From: an uncultured Clostridium sp.
GTDB lineage: Bacteria > Bacillota > Clostridia > TANB77 > CAG-508
NCBI GenBank assembly: GCA_947057505.1
Contig: CAMSEM010000043.1
Span: forward strand, 1-9,917
Length of the DNA stretch: 9,917 nt
Direction of reading: 5' to 3'
Part shown: in pieces, positions 1 to 7,560 of the stretch
Position numbering within the stretch: the stretch's first letter is position 1
Layout: each line of letters starts with the position of its first letter
Made by a program: the position numbers and the translations under genes
The notes under the pieces: generated by a model
Seen by the model: the letters and a program-made list of their open reading frames with translations, nothing else
What the model was told of the DNA's origin: nothing
Databases searched by the model: none

Positions 1-518
1 AGAATTGCTGCAAAAATATTCCAAAAGTAGCTTGGTATGTTAACTATATTTTTTAGTTTTATTCCTAATTTTTTTCCAATGGATAAAAAAATAATTTGGA
101 AGAAGCATACTAAAAGTGGGAAGAGCCAAATAGAATTTTTAGTTAATATTCCTGCTCCTATTCCTATACTAAAGCTATCTAATGATAATGCTATTCCAAG
201 GGTGATGGCTTCTTTACTGTCAATATGTTTTGAGTTATCTATATCATAACTTGCTGGTTCTTTTAATGCTTGACATAATAAGATAAAGCCCATGAAAATT
301 AGAATGATACTGCCTAACCAATTAGTAATGAATGGTGGCAAACAATTTCCAAATACTTTTCCAATTATAATAGCTAACGTGCTTACTATAAAAGAAATAA
401 ACCATAGTATTATGGTTGCTTTTGGAGAGATTTTAATTTTTCTAATTCCATATGCTATTCCTATTCCAATAGAGTCTATACTCGTTGAAAGTGCAAGCAT
501 TGCTAAAGTAAGTAACAT
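1..518 (-). CDS. ytaF: YtaF-family sporulation membrane protein (3' end outside window)
   Basis: The reverse strand encodes 172 complete codons from an ATG at 518, running off the window start. The protein is strongly hydrophobic and has two related halves. Each half opens with an acidic transmembrane motif: STSIDSIGIGIAYG (D15) and ALSLDSFSIGIGAG (D114). This internal duplication is typical of the MntP/YtaF cation-efflux-like superfamily, and the KEAITLGIALSLDSF segment matches YtaF best. Bacillus YtaF is about 210 residues, so roughly 40 C-terminal residues are probably missing here. YtaF is known as a sporulation-associated membrane protein of unknown biochemical role. The start is supported by AGAGGTG at 526-532, seven bases upstream. 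It is co-directional with the two genes above it but separated from them by 157 bp, so it probably has its own promoter. Plain MntP manganese exporter is the alternative call. Confidence 0.82.
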   Translation of the reverse strand, partial: MLLTLAMLALSTSIDSIGIGIAYGIRKIKISPKATIILWFISFIVSTLAIIIGKVFGNCLPPFITNWLGSIILIFMGFILLCQALKEPASYDIDNSKHIDSKEAITLGIALSLDSFSIGIGAGILTKNSIWLFPLLVCFFQIIFLSIGKKLGIKLKNIVNIPSYFWNIFAAI

Positions 519-585
519 AAAAATACACCTCTTTATATTTTATGTTAATTTTTGAAGCTTGGTTCCAACATTTTAGTATTTAAAA

Positions 586-614
586 CTCATAAATTTATAT
601 GATTTCCTTTTCAA
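586..614 (-). promoter_or_regulatory. weak candidate promoter for ytaF
   Basis: On the reverse strand TTGAAA (609-614) is followed 17 bases later by TATGAG (586-591). This is a plausible but imperfect vegetative promoter. If the gene is under sporulation sigma-E control as in Bacillus, this match would be irrelevant. I saw no clear sigma-E motif. Confidence 0.25.
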
Positions 615-675
615 ATATCACTTATTGCCTAATAAATTCTAACTTATCCTAAAAATCAAGTGGTATTTTTTCGTT

Positions 676-1185
676 TTAACTGTTTTTTATAATATCTTTT
701 AAGGTTAGCATTGCCTTATTTACATATTTTCTATTAATTCCAATAAATGGTATATTATATTCCTGTATTTGATCAAATAATTTTTGCATAAATAGTCCTT
801 TTCTATTTTGCATTCCTTTATTAGTATATATATAGTTAACGCAACAAGATGGTGACTGTTCTATTCCCATAACAGCTAAAACTTTATAACCATTGTCTTG
901 AATATTTTTTATTTGCTGAGCTGTTTGATTAGCTAATGTTTGACAATGTTTATTAAAATCATGATTATCATACTTTGAAATTCCTTTTGGTTCTCTAATT
1001 AAAGAATTATTGAATTTTGCTTCTGCACAAGGCATTTGAATAATGTTAATGTCATTATCAACTAACAATTTAACTATTGGTTTTATTGTTCCCTTCCATT
1101 CATATTTTACTATTCCTTGTGCTTGATATGCTTGTGCCAATAAACAAAATGGAACAAATACAAATTTTTTACTTCTATTACTCAT
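676..1185 (-). CDS. TudS-related putative desulfidase (DUF523-like, CD3072-type)
   Basis: The protein is 169 residues and cytosolic, with no signal peptide or membrane segment. Three spaced cysteines occur in contexts that recall the thiouracil desulfidase TudS: C14 in VPFCLLAQ, C53 in QMPCAEAKF, and C114 (followed by C115) in GIEQSPSCCVNY. In TudS three cysteines hold a [4Fe-4S] cluster whose open iron takes sulfur from a thiolated substrate. Here the cluster is inferred and the substrate is unknown. The segment KVLAVMGIEQSPSC matches the usual strand-loop before the third ligand. Translation is coupled to the upstream PP-loop gene: its stop and this start overlap as TAATG, with AGGAG at 1196-1200 inside the upstream gene. 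This tight pairing suggests the two proteins act together or in opposition on one thio- or nucleobase substrate. The general family is fairly sure; the biochemical activity is not. Confidence 0.72.
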   Translation of the reverse strand: MSNRSKKFVFVPFCLLAQAYQAQGIVKYEWKGTIKPIVKLLVDNDINIIQMPCAEAKFNNSLIREPKGISKYDNHDFNKHCQTLANQTAQQIKNIQDNGYKVLAVMGIEQSPSCCVNYIYTNKGMQNRKGLFMQKLFDQIQEYNIPFIGINRKYVNKAMLTLKDIIKNS

Positions 1186-1892
1186 TAATGATAATCTCCT
1201 ATATGTTTTATATCTTTAAAATCTTCAATACATTTTTCTACTTTTTCTAATAAATAATTTCGATAAACATTCACTACTGCTTCTATTATTTCTTTATTTA
1301 TATCTTCTTTACTTAATGGACATCCTAATAAGCATTGTGGTTCTATTGTTTTTGGAACCATTCCACGCATTAATAGTTCATTTTTTAATTTCCAATCATC
1401 TTCTAAATTTTCTAATGGATATTGGATATCTATTCCATATTTATGAAATAATTTTCTATACTCTTCTAACATTTCTTTTTGTTCAATAGCAAATATTTGA
1501 CAACTTCTTGCTCCGTCTACTACTTCTTTAACATTATATTGTTTGCATAATATAATGGAGTTAACATACATTGATGTTCTACAAGCTAAACAATTAAATT
1601 GAGATATACTTATGTTTCCAAAATTATGATAAATCTCATTTATTTCATAGTTATAAAATGGATAAATCATAGTTCTAAAAATAGGACTTATATCTTTCAC
1701 ACCCAATAAAACCACTTTATCGTTTCCATATTTCCTTATTAATCTTGTAGATGTATTCTTTGCATTATTGATACCTATTCCACAAGAATTTTCATAAGTG
1801 ATTAAATATACTTTATAACCTGCATCTAAATATCTAACAGTAGCTAAAAGAGAATCTTTACCACCAGAAAATAGTACTATAGCTTCTTTCAT
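1185..1892 (-). CDS. PP-loop ATP pyrophosphatase, QueC/ExsB- or tRNA-thiolase-like
   Basis: The protein is 235 residues. It begins with a strand and the PP-loop SGGKDS at residues 9-14, which binds the ATP phosphates in the adenine-nucleotide alpha-hydrolase fold. The 'K' form of the loop is more typical of thiolases and TilS/Dph6-like enzymes than of QueC, which usually has SGGxDST. Two cysteine pairs, C101-x2-C104 (NCLAC) and C187-x3-C191 (CLLGC), could hold zinc as in QueC or an iron-sulfur cluster as in TtcA/NcsA-type thiolases. DGARS at 126-130 fits a substrate or nucleotide loop. It is the first gene of a two-gene unit with the TudS-like protein. The ATG at 1892 has AAGG at 1902-1905 with nine-base spacing, and a good promoter lies just upstream. 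There is no queD/queE neighbour, so I do not call it queC. Confidence 0.7.
   Translation of the reverse strand: MKEAIVLFSGGKDSLLATVRYLDAGYKVYLITYENSCGIGINNAKNTSTRLIRKYGNDKVVLLGVKDISPIFRTMIYPFYNYEINEIYHNFGNISISQFNCLACRTSMYVNSIILCKQYNVKEVVDGARSCQIFAIEQKEMLEEYRKLFHKYGIDIQYPLENLEDDWKLKNELLMRGMVPKTIEPQCLLGCPLSKEDINKEIIEAVVNVYRNYLLEKVEKCIEDFKDIKHIGDYH
1196..1200 (-). promoter_or_regulatory. ribosome binding site of desulfidase gene, inside upstream gene
   Basis: AGGAG on the reverse strand lies ten bases before the ATG at 1185, within the last codons of the PP-loop gene. With the TAATG stop/start overlap it indicates translational coupling. Confidence 0.7.
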
Positions 1893-1920
1893 TTTTTTTT
1901 TCCTTTTCTATTTTATTTAA

Positions 1921-1949
1921 ATTTTATCATATAGAAACTTTAATAGCAA
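1921..1949 (-). promoter_or_regulatory. sigma-A-type promoter of PP-loop/desulfidase operon
   Basis: On the reverse strand TTGCTA (1944-1949) and TAAAAT (1921-1926) are separated by 17 bases. The -10 is preceded by TGA, giving an extended -10. It sits about 30 bases upstream of the start codon. Confidence 0.65.
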
Positions 1950-1964
1950 CTTTTACTCTAAAAA

Positions 1965-2115
1965 AGTCAGGATTTAGACTTATCTAGTCCTTCTCCAAGA
2001 TAAAATGTTTTATAGATGCTTAAAGCTCTTACAAACCATTATATGCAACTTTTTATTTTTTACATTAAGTATGCACTTTTACCACAAATAAGAACGTCCC
2101 TAAAGTGACAAACTG
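1965..2115. other. divergent intergenic spacer with REP-like remnant
   Basis: No gene was seen between the two divergent promoters. The stretch AAGAACGTCCCTAAAGTGAC (2090-2109), followed by CTGCCACTT, resembles the short hairpin repeats that flank IS200-like Y1 (RAYT) transposase genes in Bacillota. The similarity is from memory of the pattern only. A short AAGTG/CACTT pairing is visible, but no transposase is present. Confidence 0.25.
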
Positions 2116-2119
2116 CCAC

Positions 2120-2146
2120 TTGATTTTTATTTGTTTTTGATATAAG
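2120..2146 (+). promoter_or_regulatory. candidate promoter of murE
   Basis: TTGATT (2120-2125) is followed by TATAAG (2141-2146), which has a TGA extension just upstream, making it an extended -10. The spacing is short (15 bases). TAAGAT at 2143-2148 gives 17 but a poorer -10. It ends about 35 bases before the murE start. Confidence 0.5.
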
Positions 2147-2170
2147 ATATAGACGTTAAGCAAGATTATT

Positions 2171-2175
2171 GGAGG
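2171..2175 (+). promoter_or_regulatory. murE ribosome binding site fixing the ATG start
   Basis: GGAGG lies five bases before the ATG at 2181. An in-frame TTG at 2169 overlaps this site and so cannot be the start. Confidence 0.8.
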
Positions 2176-2180
2176 AAAAA

Positions 2181-3705
2181 ATGAAAAAGTATTTATTAAA
2201 GGATTATATTCATATTTTAGAAGAAAAAGGGTTAGTTGAGGAGATTCCTAGTAATATAGATTTTTCTAATTTGGAGAATACTGTTATTGAACAAATTGCA
2301 CATAATTCTAAAAATGTAATAGCAAATACACTTTATATTTGTAAGGGAATTAATTATAAGGCTAGCTATTTGGATGAGGCTATTTCAAATGGTGCTATTT
2401 TTTATGTATCTGAGAAGGAGAATGTAACACATACTGATTTTCCACACATTGTAGTAAATGATATACGCAAGAGCTTGGCTGTTATTTCATGTATGTTTTA
2501 TGATTTTCCTGCTGAGAAAATTAATATGATTGGTCTTACTGGTACTAAGCGGAAAGTCTACTACTGCTTACTATGTTAAAAGTATTTTAGATAGTTATAT
2601 GAAGAAAAATAGTCTTCCTGATACTGCTATTCTTTCTTCTATTGATACTTATGATGGCAAGGTATTGAAAGAGAGTTTAATTACCAGCCCAGAGTCTATT
2701 GATTTACAAGAGCATATTAGAAATAGTGTGGATTGCAATATTCAAAATTTTGTTATGGAAGTTAGTAGCCAAGCATTAAAGCTTTCAAGGGTTTTTAATG
2801 TTTACTACAAAGTAGGAGCTTTTTTAAATATTTCTGAAGACCATATTAGTAGTATTGAGCATCCAAATTTTGAAGATTATTTTGAGTCTAAGTTAAAGTT
2901 TTTTGACCAAGTGGAAACTGCTTGTGTGAATTTAGATGCTGATTTTGCAGATAGAATTTTAGAACATAGTAAAAAAGCTAAAAAATTAGTTACTTTTAGT
3001 ACTAAAAATAAAAATGCTGATGTTTATGGATATAACATTCAAAAGGAAGGTCATACTGCGATTTCTTTTCGTGTAAAGACTGCTACTTTTGAAGAAGATA
3101 TGCTTCTTACCATGCCTGGTTTATTTAATGTAGAAAATGCTTTAGCTGCCATTAGTATTGCTATTAGTTTAAATATTCCATTTTCTAATATTTATGAAGG
3201 TTTAAAGGTGGCAAGAGCAAGTGGTAGAATGGAGAGCCATGTGAGCCATGATGGTAGTATTATTGTAATTGTAGATTATGCTCATAATAAGCTAAGTTTT
3301 GAGAAGTTGTATGAGTCTACTAAACAAGAGTATCCAGATAAAAATATTATAACTGTTTTTGGTTGCCCTGGTGGTAAAGCTCAGCTCCGTAGAAGAGATT
3401 TGGGGCTTTTATCTGGTAAAAATTCTACTGTTACTTACTTAACAGCTGAAGACCCTGGTCCTGAGGAGACTGTAGATATTTGCAAGGAGATTGCAAGTTA
3501 TGTAGAACAAGAACATGGTGCTTATGAGATTATAGAAGATCGTGGTGAGGCAATTAGAAGGGCTATTTTAGAAAACCCCAATAGTATTATTTTAATTACT
3601 GGAAAGGGTAATGAAACTAGACAAAAAATAGGAAAACAATATATTCCTTGCCTTACTGATACGCAATATGCACTTGAGGCATTAGAAGAATATGCAAAAA
3701 AATAA
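2181..3705 (+). CDS. murE: MurE-type UDP-MurNAc-dipeptide:amino-acid ligase, interrupted by +1 frameshift in the P-loop
   Basis: This cytosolic Mur ligase adds the third stem-peptide residue to UDP-MurNAc-L-Ala-D-Glu using ATP. Skipping one base at 2550 gives a 507-residue protein, normal for the family. The N-terminal UDP-binding domain spans about 20-100. The Walker A GLTGTKGKST at 118-127 is split by the shift. EVSSQAL is at 193-199, and NISEDH at 216-221 leads into SKLKFF, whose K237 is the likely carbamoylated lysine. PGLFNVENALAA is at 312-323, and the C-terminal domain has GRMESH (348), DYAHN (365) and a substrate loop reading EDPGPE (423-428). The DNPR signature of meso-diaminopimelate enzymes is absent, so lysine or another amino acid is possible. 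Without the shift, translation stops at 2579 after 132 residues. All motifs downstream are intact, so this does not look like old decay. It stands alone, outside a dcw cluster, and converges on smc. Confidence 0.85.
2547..2553 (+). other. +1 frameshift site in murE (AAG-C-GGA)
   Basis: In the zero frame the codons read GGT ACT AAG CGG and run to a stop at 2577-2579. Skipping C2550 restores GGA AAG TCT ACT, that is GTK-GKST. The extra base creates an in-frame CGG. It may be a programmed shift, a mutation or a sequence error; see findings. Confidence 0.85.
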
Positions 3706-3727
3706 ACGATTCATTTATAATCGTTTT
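3704..3727 (+). terminator. possible terminator of murE
   Basis: An eight-pair stem, AAACGATT with AATCGTTT, encloses a seven-base loop and is followed by a broken T-rich tract (TGGTTTG). It overlaps the stop codon. AATCGTTTT also pairs with AAAACGATT at 3912-3920, so it is part of the larger element. Confidence 0.4.
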
Positions 3728-3920
3728 GGTTTGACAAAAGTAAAATAGTAGTTTTATCAAGGTCAGTAGCTTCTATTAGTTTTAAAGCGAATTGAGGTGG
3801 GGACCAACTACATAAGAAACCGTAAAGCAAAATGCTGAGATACAATTTGCTTTACGGTTTCTTATGTAGCTGGGGTGAGCAAAAAACTAATAGAAGCTAC
3901 TGATTTATCTTAAAACGATT
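3719..3920. repeat. nested inverted-repeat element between convergent murE and smc
   Basis: Three nested pairs of arms fold the whole spacer into one long hairpin. The outermost is nine bases (3719-3727 with 3912-3920). The middle arms are 21 perfect pairs (3763-3783 with 3883-3903). The inner arms are 24 perfect pairs (3808-3831 with 3846-3869) around a 14-base loop. The left flank has about 27 extra bases between the outer and middle arms. No ORF of note lies inside. It could be a MITE-like non-autonomous element, a bidirectional terminator for the two converging genes, or a structured RNA. A partial copy at 8955-8994 favours a dispersed element. Confidence 0.75.
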
Positions 3921-3926
3921 GAATAA

Positions 3927-6900
3927 TTATTTTAACTTAATAGACAATAACTTACTAATACCACTTTCTTCCATTGTAACGCCATATACGGTGTCTGCTA
4001 CCTCCATTGTTCCTTTTCTATGGGTAATTACTAAGAATTGTGTTTCTTTGCAGAATTTTTTTAAGTATTCTGCAAAACGGTATACGTTTACATCATCTAA
4101 TGCTGCTTCTATTTCATCTAACACGCAAAATGGTGCTGGATTAATTTTTAATATGGCAAATAGTAAAGCTATTGCAGTAAATGCTTTTTCTCCACCAGAT
4201 AATAACATCATATTTTGTAGTTTTTTTCCTGGTGGTTGTACACGAATGTCAATTCCACATTCTAGAATGTCTTCTTCGTTTTCTAAGATTAATTCTGCTT
4301 TTCCTCCATGGAATAACTCTGTAAATACTTCTGTAAAGTTTTTATTAATTAATTCAAATTTTTCTTTAAATTGTGTTTTCATAGTGTCTATCATGTCGTT
4401 TATTACTTTTCTTAGTTTTGCTGCTGTATTTTCTAAGTCTAACCTTTGTTCTGACATGAAGTCATATCTTTCTTTTGTTTTTTTGTATTCTTCAATAGCA
4501 TCAATGTTAATGCTTCCTAAATCTCTAATTTTACTTCTTAAGCTATTTACTTGTTTTTGTGCTGCTGCTACATTCGTTGGCTTTGGAAAGTCATTTGCAG
4601 CATTTGGTGTTAACTCATATTCATTCCATAAGTTTTCTGTTACTTGACTTAAGTCTTGTTCTACTTTTGTTTTCTTTACATCTAGTTTTACAATTTGCTC
4701 TTTTAAGTCTTCTAAAACACTAAATTGACTTTCAATTTCTTTTTCTGTTTGATTTAGTTTTTCGTTTTTAGCAATTCTTTCTTGTTTTAGGTCTTCTATT
4801 TTTTGAGAGCTATTTTCTACATCTTGTTTAATTTGTTCTATTTGTGCTTCATACTCTACAATTGCCTTTTCTAACTCTTGTGTTTCCACTGCTATTTGAG
4901 AAATAGCTTTATTTTTTATTTCAATACTTTCTTTTTGATTTTGTATGTCTTGCTCTATTCTTTCTACCATTTCATTAATAGAACTTTCACTTTCATCAAA
5001 TGAACCTACTGAAATTTTTAAATTTGTAATGTCTAAGTTTAAGTTGTCTATATAGCTTTGACTATCTTTATTATGAATAGCAAAATTTTCTATTATTTTA
5101 TTTAGCTCTTCTATTTCTTGTGTTAGTTTTTCTATTTTAATTTTGCTTTCTTCTTTTTGTTTGATGTTTTCTTCTTTTTGTTTTTGTGTATTTATAACAT
5201 CTTGTTTTAATTTTGCAAGTCTTGTTTCTAGTTTTGTAATAGATTCTTCCATTGCTACCATTTTTTGTTTTTCAGTTGCGTAGCTAATATCAATCTCTTG
5301 CATACCTTTTTCTAATTTTGCGGTCTCTTCAATACTGTCACCTATTGAAACTGCATATTCTTCTTTTTCTTTTGTTTTTATTTGTATTTCTTTTTCTAGT
5401 TTATTTAATTCTTTTTCTAGTTTTTCTATTTCCCTGCTTCTTCCTAAAATATTAACTGTTTTATTTGGTGTACTACCACCAGAAATAGAACCTGTAGAGC
5501 TAATAATATCTCCTTTTAAAGTAACAATGCGGAAAGAGTATTTATCTTTTTTAGCAAGTGCAATAGCTGTGTCCATGTCTTGTACTACTACTGTTCTTCC
5601 TAATAAGTTAAGCACAATCTGCTCATATTTTTTGTTACATTTTACTAAGTCTGAGGCAATACCAATAACCCCTTCCATTTTAGTTAATTTTTCTAATTTT
5701 TTACCTTGTATAGAAGATATTGGTAAGAAAGATGCTCTTCCTAAATTATTTTTTCTTAGATGTTCTATTAATTTTTTTGCATCTTGCTCTGTTTTGGTTA
5801 CCATATTTTGAAGGGCTTGTCCTAAGCACATTTCTATGGCAAGCTCATATTCTTTATCTACTGAAATTAGGTTAGCAAGTACACCTTCTAATCCTTGTTT
5901 TAAATTATTATCTTTTTCGCATTCTAATAGTATAGATTTAACAGCTTTGTGGTAACCTTCTTTTTCTTTTTCAGTTTCTACTAAAAATTGATGTCTTGCT
6001 TGTTTCATTCTTTGCTCATAAGTAAGTTTATTTACTTGCTCTTCATATTGTTTTAATTTTTGCATTGCTTCTTCTTTAGCTTGTATACTTTTTTGCAAAT
6101 TGCTTTGTTCTTTGTTTCTTTTAGCTTCTAGTTGATAAAAACCTTTGGATAATTCTTGTTTATTTTCTCTTGTTAAGTCTAATTCTGAAATTACTAAATC
6201 TATTTCATTTTTTAATTGCTTTTCTTGCTTTTCTAAGTTTTCATAGTTTGCATCTTGTGTATTTAAACTTGCGATTAACTCATATTTTTGGTCTGTATTT
6301 TGTTCTACTTTTTGTTTTTGGCTCTCCATTTCTAGCTCTTTTTTGGATAATTGTGCTACAAGTTTTGCAAGTTCTTCTTCTTTTTCAGCAAGTTCTTTTT
6401 CAAATTTTTGTTTATTAGAACTTAAATTTGTTTTCTTTTCTAACTTTTGTTTTTGTTCTTCTTGTAAGTCTATAATTCTTTGTTTTACTTCTTCTATTTC
6501 TTGCTCTAATCTTTTACTATTTGTTCCATTATTTTGAATTCTTTCTTTACTAATTCCTATTTCAGAGCTTATTTTTTCTATTTTATTGGTAGATTCAAAT
6601 CCTAAGTTTTGCATTTCTTCAATTTTCGATGTAATGGAATCTGCCTCTTGCCTTAATGCCTCTTTTAGTGCTTGCAAATTTTGCATTTTTGCATCTTCTT
6701 GTTCTTTTTGCGTAACAAAAATTTCTTCATCTTTTATTAATTGTTCTAGTTTTTCTTTATATGTGGCAATGTTATAAATAAATAGCCCTACTTCAATAGA
6801 TTTTAGCTCTTCTCTTAAGTCTAAAAATTGCTTTGCTTTTTCTGCTTGTAATTTTAATGGTTCAATATTAGACTCTATTTCTGCTAAAATATCGTTAATT

Positions 6901-7470
6901 CGTAGTAAATTTAACTTGGTTTGCTCTAGTTTTTTTTCAGATTCTAGTTTTCTTGTTCTATATTTTACAATTCCTGCTGCTTCTTCGAAAATATGTCTTC
7001 TATCTTCTGATTTATTACTTAAAATTTCATCAATTTTCCCTTGCCCAATAATACTATAGCCATCTTTTCCAATACCTGTATCCATAAATAGCTCTAAAAT
7101 ATCTTTTAAACGACATGGGGTTTTATTTATCATGTATGCTGTTTCACCACTACGATACAATTTTCTTGTGACTGTTACTTCTGAATATTCTATTGGTAAT
7201 TTTCCATCTTGATTATCAATAACCATTGAAACTTCTGCAAATCCTAATGATTTTCTTGCTTGTGTTCCAGCAAAAATAATATCTTCAGACTTTGCACCTC
7301 TTAAAGACTTCATGCTTTGTTCTCCTAATACCCAACGAATGGCATCAGAAATATTACTTTTTCCAGATCCATTTGGTCCGTATTACAGAAGTAATTCCGC
7401 TTTTAAATTCTAAGACTGTTTTGTCTGCAAAGGATTTAAAACCTTGCAATTCTATTCTTTTTAAATACAT
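3927..7470 (-). CDS. smc: chromosome partition/condensin ATPase SMC, interrupted by +1 frameshift in Walker A
   Basis: SMC forms ring-shaped dimers that, with ScpA and ScpB, load near ParB sites and compact and separate replicated chromosomes. The start is the ATG at 7470 (MYLKRIELQGFKSF), with AGGTG six bases upstream. Skipping the base at 7380 gives 1180 residues, close to the 1186 of Bacillus SMC. Walker A GPNGSGKS is at 31-38. Long glutamate/lysine-rich coiled coils occupy about 170-500 and 680-1010. The hinge is near 510-670 and ends at GSISGGS. The ABC signature LSGGEK is at 1090, Walker B with VLDE at D1118/E1119, and the H-loop ITHRKGT at H1150. Without the shift translation ends after 38 residues. 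The uninterrupted part from 7313 lacks Walker A and could not be a working ATPase. The usual neighbours rnc and ftsY are absent; an mtaD-like gene is upstream. A strong promoter of its own precedes it. Confidence 0.93.
7377..7383 (-). other. +1 frameshift site in smc (ATA-C-GGA)
   Basis: On the reverse strand the zero frame reads TCT GTA ATA CGG ACC and stops at 7354-7356. Skipping the C at 7380 restores GGA CCA AAT GGA TCT GGA AAA AGT, the canonical SMC Walker A. As in murE, the zero-frame codon at the break is CGG followed by A. Confidence 0.88.
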
Positions 7471-7476
7471 CTTTTT

Positions 7477-7481
7477 CACCT
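7477..7481 (-). promoter_or_regulatory. smc ribosome binding site
   Basis: AGGTG on the reverse strand lies six bases before the ATG at 7470. This supports a start well upstream of the longest open frame and hence the need for a frame change. Confidence 0.7.
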
Positions 7482-7516
7482 AATTTTAGTTATTTTTAGA
7501 CTGTTTTCATGTTTAA

Positions 7517-7545
7517 AGTATATCGTTATTTCTCCAAAATGTCAA
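7517..7545 (-). promoter_or_regulatory. strong sigma-A promoter of smc
   Basis: On the reverse strand a perfect TTGACA (7540-7545) and TATACT (7517-7522) have 17-base spacing. Initiation would be near 7510, giving a leader of about 40 bases. It lies wholly in the 90-bp gap after the amidohydrolase gene, so smc can be transcribed alone. A working promoter argues against a dead gene. Confidence 0.85.
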
Positions 7546-7560
7546 TTATATAAAGATAGT

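Noticed and set aside
37..555. Plus-strand open frames at 37-249 and 292-555
   Set aside because: They are antisense to the recognisable YtaF-family gene and have no family features.
600..665. Possible terminator after the desulfidase gene (CACTT...AAGTG pairing)
   Set aside because: The stem is only five pairs with a very long loop and no convincing T-run on the transcribed strand.
2169..2180. TTG start for murE at 2169
   Set aside because: It overlaps the GGAGG ribosome binding site that serves the ATG at 2181.
2530..2552. Independent start of the second murE frame at a TTG at 2530
   Set aside because: There is no ribosome binding site, and a protein starting here would lack the N-terminal domain and begin in nonsense sequence ahead of the P-loop.
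2541..2556. Classical prfB-like +1 or heptameric -1 slippery site in murE
   Set aside because: There is no internal Shine-Dalgarno, no stop codon at the shift and no X-XXY-YYZ run, and the P-site tRNA cannot re-pair after slipping. If the shift is real the mechanism must be A-site driven.
3832..3845. GCTGAGATACA in the loop of the element, resembling the CTGAGA of a thiamine pyrophosphate riboswitch
   Set aside because: The partner motif (ACCTGATCTGG-type) and the P4/P5 region are absent, and no thiamine gene follows; the bases are the loop of a perfect inverted repeat.
3919..6777. Plus-strand open frames over smc, 63-242 codons long
   Set aside because: They are antisense shadows of the AT-rich coiled-coil gene, with low-complexity Ser/Phe-rich products and no ribosome binding sites.
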